NCBI GenBank assembly: GCA_017439185.1
Contig: JAFRTM010000027.1
Location: 1 to 44,514, forward strand
DNA length: 44,514 bases
From: Bacteroidales bacterium
GTDB lineage: Bacteria; Bacteroidota; Bacteroidia; Bacteroidales; P3
Reading direction: 5' to 3'
Positions 8,844-17,666 of this stretch are shown one piece after another. The first letter of the stretch is position 1; the number at the start of each line of letters is the position of its first letter. The notes beneath the pieces were generated by a model. The model had not been told where the DNA came from and did not search any database. It saw only the letters and a list, made by a program, of their open reading frames with translations. The translations under genes and the position numbers were made by a program.

Positions 8844-10092
8844 TCCGGCTCCTCTGCTCTACCACTATCTCTCTTCCTTCCACTATGCTGTCTATCACCT
8901 CCTGCGTGTAATAGCGTATCGTTATCAGCTCCATTTCCTGGTTATACTTCACGACAAACCTTTCCTGCAGCCGCTCTATCAGCTCTTTAAGCAGCACTTC
9001 ATTATAATCCACACAGAACGAGAAACTTAAGGCGGAATTCTGCATCAGGTTCACCTTCAGGTTAAGCCGTGCCAGTTCGGCAAATATCACCTCCAGGTTG
9101 TCTTCGGCAATAAAAGAAAAGTCTTTCGGCATCACCGATACCAGTACTTGGTTCCGCTTGAATATATAAAGTGGCGTCTGCGGCTCTATCTTGTCAAACT
9201 CCCCAACTGCCGATCCTTCTCTCTCAGGAGTCACAAACGACCTTATATACAATGGTATATGTTTATTTTGTAACGGCTTTACTGTCTTGGGATGTATTAT
9301 CGAGGCTCCATAATAGGCCAATTCGATCGCCTCGGAATATGGTATCTGTCTTACTTTCACCGTATTATGGAAATACTTGGGGTCGGCATTGAGAAATCCT
9401 TCCACATCTTTCCATATAGTAACACTCTTGGAATCAAGCAAGTAGGCCAGCACCGCAGCCGAATAGTCACTCCCCTCCCGCCCAAGGGTTGTAGTGCTGC
9501 CGTCATGTGCCGAAGCTATAAATCCTTGGGTTACAACGACTTTGCCTTCCGTCAAATCAGTCCTCAGCTGTTTGGTGTTCCTCCCGCTCGCCTCCATATC
9601 CACCAATGCTGCCCTGTGCTGCTCATTCGTCGTTATCACCTCTCTTACGTCAAGCCACTTACAATCAATGCCTTGCTGCATCAGATACTGACTCACTATC
9701 GTCGTGCTTAGCAGTTCGCCGTATAGAACCACCCGGTCGTATAATAGATTGTAGTCACGCCCCTCTGCCGGCGCCATTATCTCTGACCGGAGCTCATCAA
9801 ACAGCTTCTTTATCAAGCCATAAACCAGAGCTTTGGGCGAACGGAACAGGTGCCTCAATATCTGCAGATGATACTCTATCACATCTGCCAGCAACGGCTC
9901 TCTCATTTCTGGCTCGCAAACACCTGGTATCAAGCGCTCTAACGCATTGGTCGTCTTGCCCATCGCCGATACCACTATCACTTTGCCGGCTCTGCTCTGT
10001 GACTGCACCCTGGCCACTATCGAGGCCATATTCTCCACAGCCATGGCACTGTTGACTGACGCGCCGCCAAATTTGTGTACTTCTATTTCCAT
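8806..10092 (-). CDS. lysC: Aspartate kinase
   Basis: Aspartokinase catalyses the first step of the aspartate pathway (lysine, threonine, methionine and diaminopimelate), phosphorylating aspartate with ATP. The 428-residue product begins MEIEVHKFGGASV, the KFGG nucleotide-binding motif. It continues with VVSAMGKTTNAL, TTLGREGSDYSAAVLAY and IHPKTVKPL. The C-terminal part (about 300-428, SVMPKDFSFI...) looks like paired ACT regulatory domains, so end-product feedback is likely. The ATG at 10092 is chosen because the kinase motif starts there; an upstream ATG at 10125 would add 11 residues and has a GGGAG sequence before it. No homoserine dehydrogenase domain is present, so it is a monofunctional enzyme. 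Confidence 0.92.
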   Translation of the reverse strand: MEIEVHKFGGASVNSAMAVENMASIVARVQSQSRAGKVIVVSAMGKTTNALERLIPGVCEPEMREPLLADVIEYHLQILRHLFRSPKALVYGLIKKLFDELRSEIMAPAEGRDYNLLYDRVVLYGELLSTTIVSQYLMQQGIDCKWLDVREVITTNEQHRAALVDMEASGRNTKQLRTDLTEGKVVVTQGFIASAHDGSTTTLGREGSDYSAAVLAYLLDSKSVTIWKDVEGFLNADPKYFHNTVKVRQIPYSEAIELAYYGASIIHPKTVKPLQNKHIPLYIRSFVTPEREGSAVGEFDKIEPQTPLYIFKRNQVLVSVMPKDFSFIAEDNLEVIFAELARLNLKVNLMQNSALSFSFCVDYNEVLLKELIERLQERFVVKYNQEMELITIRYYTQEVIDSIVEGREIVVEQRSRITAQVLVAQWCS

Positions 10093-10163
10093 TATATTTC
10101 TCTGATGTATATTATAATAACTCATTTTTTCTCCCAAAATTGTGTCATGTCAAAAAAAAAGTG

Positions 10164-10179
10164 TATTTTTGCAAAAATA
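10164..10179. promoter_or_regulatory. Palindromic divergent promoter core TATTTTTGCAAAAATA
   Basis: A perfect 16-bp palindrome carries one TAnnTTTG -7 box per strand, back to back: 10164-10171 for the WbqC-like gene (ATG at 10186) and 10179-10172 for aspartate kinase (ATG at 10092). The rightward promoter also has TTG at 10140-10142, 21 nt upstream. RNA polymerase could probably occupy only one direction at a time. Confidence 0.65.
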
Positions 10180-10185
10180 TTGCCC

Positions 10186-10818
10186 ATGGAAACACCGCTC
10201 CTCCCCACTTCTTATCTCCCGCCCATTTCCTATATGGCGTTGCTCCTACACTATGGATGTGCCACAATAGAGCGATACGAGACATACCCTAAACAGACCT
10301 GCCGTAACCGTACCACCATACTCTCCGCCAACGGACTTCTGCGACTCTCCGTCCCTGTGGTAAAGACCAACGGCAACCACACCCTTACCAAAGACATCGC
10401 CATAACATACGTTGAACATTGGCAACTCCAACACGTAAGAGCCATAGAATCAGCCTATAGCACCTCCCCGTTTTTCATCCACTACTGGGAGCCTCTCCGT
10501 GAAATAATCCTTAAAGAACATGAATCTCTCTGCTCTCTGAACCACGAACTACTCGACCGGCTGCTCCTCATGATGAAGATCGACTGCGCCGTTAACCCCT
10601 CCTCCGACTACGCCCACACTGCACTAAAAGACTACCGCGACATCTTTTCTCGCCCAACCCCTTCCCTGCCACAATACTATCAAGTATGGTCCGACCGGCT
10701 CCCCTTCGCCTCCAATATTTCTATCTTGGACCTCCTCTTCAACCTCGGTCACATTGAGGCAAAAGAATACTTGCGAAACATTACCCCCCAAATACTAAAA
10801 ACCTTAGAAACAACATAA
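10186..10818 (+). CDS. WbqC-like family protein
   Basis: The 210-residue product starts METPLLPTSYLPPISYMALLLHY. It has the WbqC-like layout: an early tyrosine/proline-rich strand, YPKQTCRNRTTIL, LSVPVV, and a central HWQLQHVRAIESAYSTSPFFIHYWEPL block. WbqC-like proteins often sit in polysaccharide loci, but in Bacteroidetes a lone copy is common and its biochemical role is not settled. No signal peptide or membrane segment is seen. The ATG at 10186 is preferred over longer in-frame options because the promoter -7 box ends at 10171. The gene converges on mnmG, leaving 25 bp between the stop codons that contain a parS-like palindrome. Confidence 0.8.
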   Translation: METPLLPTSYLPPISYMALLLHYGCATIERYETYPKQTCRNRTTILSANGLLRLSVPVVKTNGNHTLTKDIAITYVEHWQLQHVRAIESAYSTSPFFIHYWEPLREIILKEHESLCSLNHELLDRLLLMMKIDCAVNPSSDYAHTALKDYRDIFSRPTPSLPQYYQVWSDRLPFASNISILDLLFNLGHIEAKEYLRNITPQILKTLETT

Positions 10819-10827
10819 TAGACCCGA

Positions 10828-10843
10828 TGTTTCACGAGAAACA
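10828..10843. promoter_or_regulatory. parS-like site, one mismatch (TGTTTCACGAGAAACA)
   Basis: This matches the bacterial parS consensus TGTTTCACGTGAAACA at 15 of 16 positions and lies in the 25-bp gap between two convergent genes. ParB binding is expected from the consensus; it is not shown here. Confidence 0.75.
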
Positions 10844-12769
10844 TCAACCGTTTTTCTTCTCACACACTATCATCAACACCGAAACATCGGCCGGCGATAC
10901 CCCGCTGATTCTTGACGCCTGACCCAATGTTTTGGGCTTCATCTTGCTCAGTTTCTCCCTCGACTCATACGATAACGCCTGTATGGAAAAATAATCTATC
11001 CCCTCCGGCAACTCTATATTCTCAAACTTCACCAATCTGTCTGCCACATCACTCTCTTTTTCGATATACCTTTGATATTTCAACGCTATTTCCGCTCCTT
11101 CCACAATCTCTCTTCTCATATCTTCGGGTTGACTTTCTATAACTTCGCGCAACTCTTGCGACATATCCGCCACATCTTCCATCGTCAACTCTGGACGGGC
11201 GATAAGGTTTTCCAACTTCACCCTCTGTTGCAAAAGCGACGAACCTTTCTCTTCCAGCATGCCATTTACCATTGTTGGAGTCACGCTCTGTTCTCCGACG
11301 CACTTCTTTATCTCCTCCATCCCCTTCCTTTTCTGCTCCACTCTCTTCATCTGACCCTCCGTGGCAAGATGCAATTTCTCATACGACAATGGAGTGAGCC
11401 TTTCGTCGGCATTATCTTGGCGCAGTAATATTCTGTATTCTGCCCGCGAGGTGAACATCCTATAAGGTTCGTCAACTCCTTTGGTCACCAGATCGTCAAT
11501 CAGCACTCCTATATATGCTTGCGTACGGGAAAGCACAAACGGCGCCTCCCCTTTCAGTTTCAACACGGCATTTATTCCTGCCATAAGTCCTTGGCAGGCG
11601 GCTTCCTCATATCCGGTGGTGCCGTTTATCTGTCCTGCAAAATACAGATTCTCCACCCTATTGGTCTCTAGGGTGTAGCGCAACTGTGTCGGTGGAAAAT
11701 AGTCATATTCTATCGCATAGCCCGGCTTGAATATCTCCGCATGCTCAAAACCTTTCATACTTCGCAGAGCCTCCACCTGTACCTCCAGAGGCAACGACGA
11801 GCTGAACCCGTTCAAGTAATACGAGTTTGTGGCGAGTCCCTCGGGTTCTACAAACAACTGGTGCCTCTCTTTTCCGGCGAACCTCACTATTTTGTCTTCG
11901 ATGCTCGGACAATAGCGAGGACCTCGCCCGTGTATCAATCCGCTGAACATCGGCGAGCGGTCAAAACCTGTTGCCAGTATCTCGTGAGTCCTGCTATTCG
12001 TATATGCCATATAGCAACACCTCTTGGCCAGTGGATAACTGAAATCCCTCGTGAACGAGAATCCCTGGGGATCATCGTCGCCCTCCTGTACCTCCAACTG
12101 TGCGAAATCAATCGTCCTACCGTCGATTCTCATCGGAGTGCCGGTTTTCAACCTCTCCACCTCAAAGCCTATGTTCCTAAGACAATCCGACAAACCCACT
12201 GCCGCCCTCTCCCCTATTCTCCCCCCTTCCATCGACATCTCACCTATAAATATTCTCCCGGCCAAGAAAGTTCCGTTGGTCAGCACCACGGCATCTGCGC
12301 TGATTCTAAGACCCATACGGGTTACCACACCCTTTACAACTCCCTCTTCGACCTCAATGCCAGTTACCTCGTCTTGCCAAAGTCTCAAATTAGGCGTATT
12401 CTCCAACACTCTACGCCATTCCACCGTAAACACAGCCTTGTCACACTGGGCTCGCGGACTCCACATTGCAGGCCCTTTCGACCGGTTCAACATGCGAAAC
12501 TGTATCGTACTCAAGTCCGTCACCCTGCCCGACATCCCTCCAATAGCGTCTATCTCTCTTACTATCTGCCCTTTAGCCACTCCTCCCATCGCCGGATTGC
12601 ACGACATGCGGCATATTGCCTCAATATCTTGCGTAATCAACATAGTATCAGCACCTAACCTCGCCGCTGCATGTGCCGCCTCAGCTCCGGCATGTCCTCC
12701 TCCAACCACTATTACTCGTGGTCTCCCCTCGCTTTTTACAAAAATATTATCGCTAACCGTTTGATTCAT
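10844..12769 (-). CDS. mnmG: tRNA uridine-5-carboxymethylaminomethyl modification enzyme MnmG (GidA)
   Basis: MnmG works with MnmE to install the cmnm5 group on the wobble uridine (U34) of certain tRNAs, using FAD. The 641-residue product has the dinucleotide-binding motif VIVVGGGHAGAEAAHAAARLG (about 19-39), CNPAMGGVAKGQIVREIDAIGG, SPRAQCDK, RLKTGTPMRID, and the C-terminal MnmE- and tRNA-binding helices ending YESREKLSKMKPKTLGQASRISGVSPADVSVL. Length is normal. The start overlaps the ybeY stop by 4 bp (ATGA), indicating translational coupling. MnmG is often origin-proximal in bacteria, consistent with the parS sites around it. Confidence 0.98.
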   Translation of the reverse strand: MNQTVSDNIFVKSEGRPRVIVVGGGHAGAEAAHAAARLGADTMLITQDIEAICRMSCNPAMGGVAKGQIVREIDAIGGMSGRVTDLSTIQFRMLNRSKGPAMWSPRAQCDKAVFTVEWRRVLENTPNLRLWQDEVTGIEVEEGVVKGVVTRMGLRISADAVVLTNGTFLAGRIFIGEMSMEGGRIGERAAVGLSDCLRNIGFEVERLKTGTPMRIDGRTIDFAQLEVQEGDDDPQGFSFTRDFSYPLAKRCCYMAYTNSRTHEILATGFDRSPMFSGLIHGRGPRYCPSIEDKIVRFAGKERHQLFVEPEGLATNSYYLNGFSSSLPLEVQVEALRSMKGFEHAEIFKPGYAIEYDYFPPTQLRYTLETNRVENLYFAGQINGTTGYEEAACQGLMAGINAVLKLKGEAPFVLSRTQAYIGVLIDDLVTKGVDEPYRMFTSRAEYRILLRQDNADERLTPLSYEKLHLATEGQMKRVEQKRKGMEEIKKCVGEQSVTPTMVNGMLEEKGSSLLQQRVKLENLIARPELTMEDVADMSQELREVIESQPEDMRREIVEGAEIALKYQRYIEKESDVADRLVKFENIELPEGIDYFSIQALSYESREKLSKMKPKTLGQASRISGVSPADVSVLMIVCEKKNG

Positions 12770-13179
12770 AGTAATTTCAGTGCTTCATCCTCTCTCTGAT
12801 GCATCTTCTTGGCCTCTTTTTCCGTCTTGTCGCCCTGTCCCAACAGGTGCAACACCCCGTGTACCATCACCCGGTGCAGCTCGCTCTCAAAATCCACCCC
12901 GAACTTCTTGGCATTCTCCCCGACCCTCTCCACACTAATCAAAATATCGCCCGACACAACATCCCCTTCATTGTACGGAAAAGTTATTATGTCGGTATAG
13001 GTGTCGTGTTGCAAATACTGACGGTTGACCTCAATCAGATATTTGTCGTCGCAAAAAAGGTAACCTATCTCCCCTACCCTCTTCTTCTCATTCTCGATTA
13101 CACCCTTCAACCACTTCCGCAGACGCAGACGTTCCTTCAACTTGAAATTCTCGGTTTCTATTGTAAAAGTGATAGCCAT
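12766..13179 (-). CDS. ybeY: Endoribonuclease / rRNA maturation factor YbeY
   Basis: YbeY is a zinc-dependent endoribonuclease acting in 16S rRNA 3'-end maturation and ribosome quality control. The 137-residue protein has the TYTDIITFPY block and the metal-binding HGVLHLLGQGDK motif (about 110-121). The usual terminal DH of that motif is DK here; the later His in KKMHQ may be the third zinc ligand. The same substitution seems usual in Bacteroidetes homologues. It is the upstream partner of mnmG in a two-gene operon with an ATGA overlap. The promoter is not obvious in the spacer above it. Confidence 0.93.
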   Translation of the reverse strand: MAITFTIETENFKLKERLRLRKWLKGVIENEKKRVGEIGYLFCDDKYLIEVNRQYLQHDTYTDIITFPYNEGDVVSGDILISVERVGENAKKFGVDFESELHRVMVHGVLHLLGQGDKTEKEAKKMHQREDEALKLL

Positions 13180-13292
13180 TTTTATATTTTCTTGTCATTT
13201 TCATTTTTTAGCTTCCTGCCGCTGTTTTCCATAAAACACGCCCAATCTACTCTCTTTCAATTCATTGTCCGTATATTTCCCTCTTTTTAACC

Positions 13293-13355
13293 CTCTGAGA
13301 ATCGCTTATTTCCCCGTGGCAGCATATCCACCAACCGTTTTTTCGATTCTCAGAG
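13293..13355. repeat. 12-bp perfect inverted repeat around a 39-nt loop
   Basis: CTCTGAGAATCG (13293-13304) pairs exactly with CGATTCTCAGAG (13344-13355). The loop contains a smaller GTGG/CCAC inverted repeat, so transcripts could fold into a nested hairpin. There is no U-tract, so it is not a standard terminator. It sits in the ybeY upstream spacer and could be an operator, leader structure or small RNA. Confidence 0.6.
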
Positions 13356-13418
13356 ACTTTACCGCACATTCGTATGACACAATTTTTCATACCCACTCTC
13401 TCCATTAACCAAAGTTAA

Positions 13419-13483
13419 ACCAACCTTTACTCAACCTTTAACCAACCTTTAACTTACCCTTAATTTGCCCTTAACTTGTCTTA
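13419..13483 (+). repeat. Degenerate tandem array with 11-bp period
   Basis: Six units of 11 bp, for example CTCAACCTTTA, ACCAACCTTTA, ACTTACCCTTA, ATTTGCCCTTA. It lies in the 13180-13544 spacer. The period is close to one DNA helical turn. No ORF covers it convincingly. Confidence 0.7.
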
Positions 13484-13544
13484 TCAAAAAATTGGCATAA
13501 CCGGTACCACCGACTATGCCAAATAAATTTTCAGAATTTTATTT

Positions 13545-14006
13545 TCAATGCAGCAGCACCTCTTCTTTTTTCGACACCCGGTTGAGTGTCCATCTCCTCT
13601 CTGCCGCTACCTCTTCGTCGATTCCGTTAACATCAAAATCCATGACAACCTTACGTCCTCCCTCTTCATAAACCAGTCCGTCAGACAAGCATTTCATAAG
13701 ATAAATACCTGAACCACAGTTATCTGAAAGCGGAAACTCGCCGAAGCGGCCATAATCGAAACCTTCGCCCTGATCCGCCACCGAAAATCTCAAACCGCCA
13801 TCGCAATCGCTACATTCTATTGAAACACTCTTCTTTACATCATTCTTGTTCCCATGTTCCATGGCATTGCGCACAGCGTGCATCAGCGCCACCGACATTG
13901 AGCCATAGTAATTTGTGATGTGTCTTTCACAAACTACGTTCCAAATGAATGATTCAACCTTGGCCAATTCTGACGTATTAGACTGAATAACAAGTGTTTC
14001 CATCAT
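13545..14006 (-). CDS. RsbW/SpoIIAB-like histidine-kinase-type ATPase (anti-sigma-type)
   Basis: The product has 153 residues and a GHKL ATP-binding fold: the N box is ALMHAVRNAMEHGNKND (about 41-57), followed by FSVADQGEGFDYGRF (the D-x-G-x-G motif) and NCGSGIYLMKCLSD. This matches the anti-sigma/serine kinase group (RsbW, SpoIIAB), which binds a sigma factor or phosphorylates an anti-anti-sigma partner. No partner STAS protein or sigma factor is in the window. Start is ATG at 14006 or the adjacent ATG at 14003. A TATCTTTG -7 box lies just upstream. In Bacteroidetes it commonly accompanies ybeY and DUF4175 genes, as here. Confidence 0.8.
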   Translation of the reverse strand: MMETLVIQSNTSELAKVESFIWNVVCERHITNYYGSMSVALMHAVRNAMEHGNKNDVKKSVSIECSDCDGGLRFSVADQGEGFDYGRFGEFPLSDNCGSGIYLMKCLSDGLVYEEGGRKVVMDFDVNGIDEEVAAERRWTLNRVSKKEEVLLH

Positions 14007-14029
14007 ATCTTTACACCTTTTACCAAATA

Positions 14030-14037
14030 CAAAGATA
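14030..14037 (-). promoter_or_regulatory. Candidate -7 box TATCTTTG of the RsbW-like gene
   Basis: TATCTTTG on the minus strand, 24 nt upstream of the start codon at 14006. No convincing -33 element is seen. Confidence 0.5.
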
Positions 14038-14117
14038 CGACTTTTCTTTAATATTCACACTTTTTATGATAATTTTTTTTAACAAACCACTGGTTATTAC
14101 CGGTAATGGTGTGAATA

Positions 14118-17100
14118 TCAATGTGCTACGGCAGAATTATTTTCGTTACCACTACGGAAGAAATAATCGTTAACCTTCTGCTTATAGAAGTTGTTGAGAT
14201 TCGGCACAGTACGCTTCAAAGTCTCCATATTACGCTGTTTCAGGCGTTCGATCTGCTGCATGTCAGATGTCGGGGGAGGGAAGTCGTCTGCCGACTCGCG
14301 GCTTTCCCGACGCTGCTCCTTCTCACGCTGCATCTCGGCCTTCTCGTGTTCGAGCAGCCGCGTCATAATCTGCTGCTGACGCGAAATGGTCTGATTTGTT
14401 ATGGTTTTGTTAACCAGGTCAGTTTCAGTCTGTTCCATCTGCTGTTGGAGCTGTTCTATCTCTTTCGCCAGCTTACTGTCGCCCATATTCCCCTCCTTCA
14501 GTTCCTGGCCATACTGCTGCATCATCCGCCTTATCATTTCCTGCTGAGCCGCCATCCTGGCGAACTCCTCGCTCATAGTCCCCTGTTCGCCCAAACGGTG
14601 TCTGGCAGAGGGTTTTCCCTGTTTGTCCAACTGTTTTTTGAGGGCCTCCATCTGCTTGTTGAGTTCCTCCTGCATCTTGCGCATAGACTTCGGCGACGGG
14701 TTCTTACCCGGGTTGTTGCACTGGCTCTTGCTTTTCTGTTTCGACGGGTTCTTGCAGCTGCTGTTGGACTTCATCTTTGACTGTTGCTGCATCTGGTTGA
14801 GCGACTCGGCAAGCAGAAGCGCCAAATTGTTAAGCGACGTCATCGACGACTGCATCCAACGGGAAGTCCCCGTATTCTTAGAATTGCCGTAAAACGACTG
14901 ATTATAAGTCAGTAAGCCATCTAACGACTTCTTTATATTAAGGTTTACCTCGCCCAATTCCTTGCCAATGGCCGAAGCCACCGTTACCTGCCGTTTGGCT
15001 ATGGCACGCAAGGAATCCTCCAACACTCCGAAGTTGTCCTTTATCTGATTCTGCGACAATATAATAGTTTGATATTTAGGATCTTGTATATATGTGTTCG
15101 ACACCTCGCCGATTAACCCCTCCTGGTTGAACGAGAGTGTTACAAGGCTTGCGAGCAATTGGCGAATCTGGCCCGCATCCTCTGCCATATCCTCCTGCTC
15201 CATCCGTTGTTGCTCCTCGGCAATCTCATTAGCCAAGGAATCAAGCTGTTGTGCCGCCTCCTGCTGTGATTGCGAAGCATTTTTGTTATTGCCCTTGTTC
15301 ATCTGCTGCGAAGCATTGTTCTGGTTGTTTTCTATCTTGTTTTCAAGCGATTGGTCGATCTTGAAGTCCTCCGACGGGTCGAGCTTCTTGTATTCGTTTT
15401 TGATGTCCTGCAGATCCTGCTTCAGGTCTTGGAATTCCTTGTTCAGTTGCTGCTGCTGTTGCTTGAGTTCCTCGTTGTTCTTTCCTTTTGACGATTCTGT
15501 CTTCGACGACATTTCTTGTTGTTTCTCAGACAGTTTACGCGTCTTGTCGATAGTTTCGGAGACCCTGTTCTCCAGTTCCAGCCGCTTCATCAGTTCCAAG
15601 TTCTGGTCGAGCTGCTTCTCAAGGTCTTCATTGCTCATTTTCAGTTGTTCCAGCTGCTCTTGGATCTTGTCCTTCTCCATCTCCTGCATCATCTTGTCTA
15701 TCTCCTCCATCATCTTCTTCATCTCGTCATTCAAGAGCGACTCCATCATATGTTCCAGTTCCTTTTGCTTGTCGAGAATCTGCTGTTCCTGGTCGCGGTA
15801 TTTCTCGCGCAGGCGGTTGTTTTCCTCCATTCGCTGCTTCATCTGCTCAAGCTTCTTCTGGAGCTCTTTCTGCTTGTTTGCCAGTTCTTTAAGTTCATTC
15901 TTGTCCTGCCAGCTGAGTTCCTTCTTGTCTACAAACTTGCGCATAAGTTCGTTGATTTCCTCCTGCAGTTTCCTCAAGTCCGACATTGACGATTCCGCCT
16001 TGTTATAAGCCTCTTCGGCATTATTCGACAGCCGCTCGTCCAGTTCCTCGTCGGTCGGAATATTATATACAAACTCCTGAGAACGAGCCATCTTGGGACC
16101 GTGCACGCCGTCATTGTCCCATACCTCGAAATAATATTTCAGAGCGTCGCCCGGCAAGAGGTTAAGTTCCGCAAAGTTGTAGGAATGAATGAATTCCTGT
16201 GTCGTTTCACGTGAAACCGCGACAGGGTAAGTCAATCGCTCCGTCTGGGCTGTATCGCCATTATGTATGTGATTTACAACCATTTGTAGTTTAGAGAAGC
16301 CATAGTCGTCCTTGATGTTGCCACGGAAGAACGCCCTGTCCGGATAGACCGAGTCGCGTGCCTCCAGGACGAGGATAAGTGGGTAGGCATCGGGTACAGC
16401 GGTGACGGTATAACGCAGAGTATCAAGCGATTGAGTATAACTATTAGCAACCGAGAAAGCATATATGAACGAGCGCGATATGCGGTGGGCAAACTCTATG
16501 CGTCCATTCTTGTCGGGAGTCAGGCGAGTCCACACACTGTCAATCATAAAATAGAGAGTGTCCACGTCGCGCATTTGGAACAGCCACTTAGCGCTGGAAC
16601 CCTCCGGAGCTACTATATCGCCCTCGTTTATAAGCACTTCCGCCTGTTTTGCCGTATAGGCGGGATAGGTCATAGCGACCCTGAAATTGAGAATTGTAGC
16701 CTTAGGATAGACGGTAAGAGTATAATCCCCGGAAGAGAATCCCCCACCCTCGAAATGGAGAGTATGGGAATGCTGGACATTTTTTATAGTGTAGCTAAAA
16801 TGCGTAGCGTCAACCTTTTGCATCTTGAAGGAGAGGTTATCCACGAATATGAAGACCTCTTCCGGTATTGTAGAGCCCACCACAGAAAGCGAGACAAGGA
16901 AATCCTCCTGCTGAGGGATAGACAGGTCGCTGTTTTCAAGGACGAAAGAGAACGGAGCCGGGCGCTCATAGCGAGTGTTGTGGTTGACTATGCGCTCGGC
17001 AGGAGCCGTGATAAATGCCGGGAATATGATGAAAAGGGCGAGGAGCACGAGCAGCGGGATTGCCGCATACTTTATATATTTGATATTGACCTTGAGGTTC

Positions 17101-17546
17101 ACCGCCTTTTTGAGAGGCACGAGGCGTATAAGAGCCGTCTTTTGCTCGATACTGGCGGCGAGGAGGTCCTGCTCTGGGGTAGAAGAGGAGTCGTTAAGTT
17201 GCTGTAACTGTAATAGATTGAGGAGTTTATCTTTTATCTCCGGAAAATGCTCACCCGCCAGACGTGCCGCCTGCTCATAAGAGAGCCCACCGGCAAGGCG
17301 GTGCATGCGGAGAATCGGCAGAAGCACATAAAAGGCTAATACCAAGAGAATTATGAGCAAGAAAGCCCAAAATATGATAGTACGTACAAGAGTACCGAAA
17401 TAGCCGAAATATTCGATAGTCACAAAGAGAAGAAAAAGAGACAAAATCAGCCCCGAACCATATAATAAACCGCGTATGAGACGGCTCATATAGTACTTGC
17501 GAATGAACGCATTGAGGTTTTCCAATATGCCCTTATTCTGGCTCAA
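14118..17546 (-). CDS. DUF4175 family large membrane protein with long coiled coil
   Basis: The 1142-residue product has three predicted membrane helices near the N-terminus (about 24-44, 55-77 and 158-178), then a beta-rich periplasmic-type region (about 180-500). A very long Lys/Glu/Gln-rich coiled coil follows (about 510-760), then a Gln/Asn/Ser-rich low-complexity region and a further helical tail. This is the layout of the Bacteroidetes DUF4175 family, whose function is unknown. The start is a TTG at 17546: an in-frame stop lies four codons upstream, and the first internal ATG (17489) would delete the conserved NLNAFIRKYY segment. A parS site is embedded in the coding sequence (codons for VSRET). 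Strand composition changes inside the gene, from C-rich 3' half to G-rich 5' half on the + strand. Confidence 0.85.
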   Translation of the reverse strand: MSQNKGILENLNAFIRKYYMSRLIRGLLYGSGLILSLFLLFVTIEYFGYFGTLVRTIIFWAFLLIILLVLAFYVLLPILRMHRLAGGLSYEQAARLAGEHFPEIKDKLLNLLQLQQLNDSSSTPEQDLLAASIEQKTALIRLVPLKKAVNLKVNIKYIKYAAIPLLVLLALFIIFPAFITAPAERIVNHNTRYERPAPFSFVLENSDLSIPQQEDFLVSLSVVGSTIPEEVFIFVDNLSFKMQKVDATHFSYTIKNVQHSHTLHFEGGGFSSGDYTLTVYPKATILNFRVAMTYPAYTAKQAEVLINEGDIVAPEGSSAKWLFQMRDVDTLYFMIDSVWTRLTPDKNGRIEFAHRISRSFIYAFSVANSYTQSLDTLRYTVTAVPDAYPLILVLEARDSVYPDRAFFRGNIKDDYGFSKLQMVVNHIHNGDTAQTERLTYPVAVSRETTQEFIHSYNFAELNLLPGDALKYYFEVWDNDGVHGPKMARSQEFVYNIPTDEELDERLSNNAEEAYNKAESSMSDLRKLQEEINELMRKFVDKKELSWQDKNELKELANKQKELQKKLEQMKQRMEENNRLREKYRDQEQQILDKQKELEHMMESLLNDEMKKMMEEIDKMMQEMEKDKIQEQLEQLKMSNEDLEKQLDQNLELMKRLELENRVSETIDKTRKLSEKQQEMSSKTESSKGKNNEELKQQQQQLNKEFQDLKQDLQDIKNEYKKLDPSEDFKIDQSLENKIENNQNNASQQMNKGNNKNASQSQQEAAQQLDSLANEIAEEQQRMEQEDMAEDAGQIRQLLASLVTLSFNQEGLIGEVSNTYIQDPKYQTIILSQNQIKDNFGVLEDSLRAIAKRQVTVASAIGKELGEVNLNIKKSLDGLLTYNQSFYGNSKNTGTSRWMQSSMTSLNNLALLLAESLNQMQQQSKMKSNSSCKNPSKQKSKSQCNNPGKNPSPKSMRKMQEELNKQMEALKKQLDKQGKPSARHRLGEQGTMSEEFARMAAQQEMIRRMMQQYGQELKEGNMGDSKLAKEIEQLQQQMEQTETDLVNKTITNQTISRQQQIMTRLLEHEKAEMQREKEQRRESRESADDFPPPTSDMQQIERLKQRNMETLKRTVPNLNNFYKQKVNDYFFRSGNENNSAVAH
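16203..16218. promoter_or_regulatory. parS site inside DUF4175 gene (core GTTTCACGTGAAAC)
   Basis: The 14-bp parS core at 16204-16217 is a perfect palindrome; only the outermost bases (C and C) differ from the 16-bp consensus. It is intragenic, as many parS sites are. Confidence 0.85.
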
Positions 17547-17637
17547 GCTACTTGTTTACAATATGTTATTACAAATTGACGCTAATAAACCAAACTACAA
17601 AAATACAAAAAATATATGAATATATAATATTTTTATG

Positions 17638-17645
17638 TACTTTTG
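17638..17645 (+). promoter_or_regulatory. Candidate -7 box TACTTTTG of the SDR gene
   Basis: TACTTTTG matches TAnnTTTG and lies 22 nt before the ATG at 17667. The spacer 17547-17666 is AT-rich; no clear -33 box is seen. Confidence 0.5.
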
Positions 17646-17666
17646 CAAAGAGAAACAAATGAAACA

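Noticed and set aside
12800-12850. Inactive YbeY because DH is DK in the metal motif
   Set aside because: The two main histidines are kept and another His follows; the same change seems normal in this phylum.
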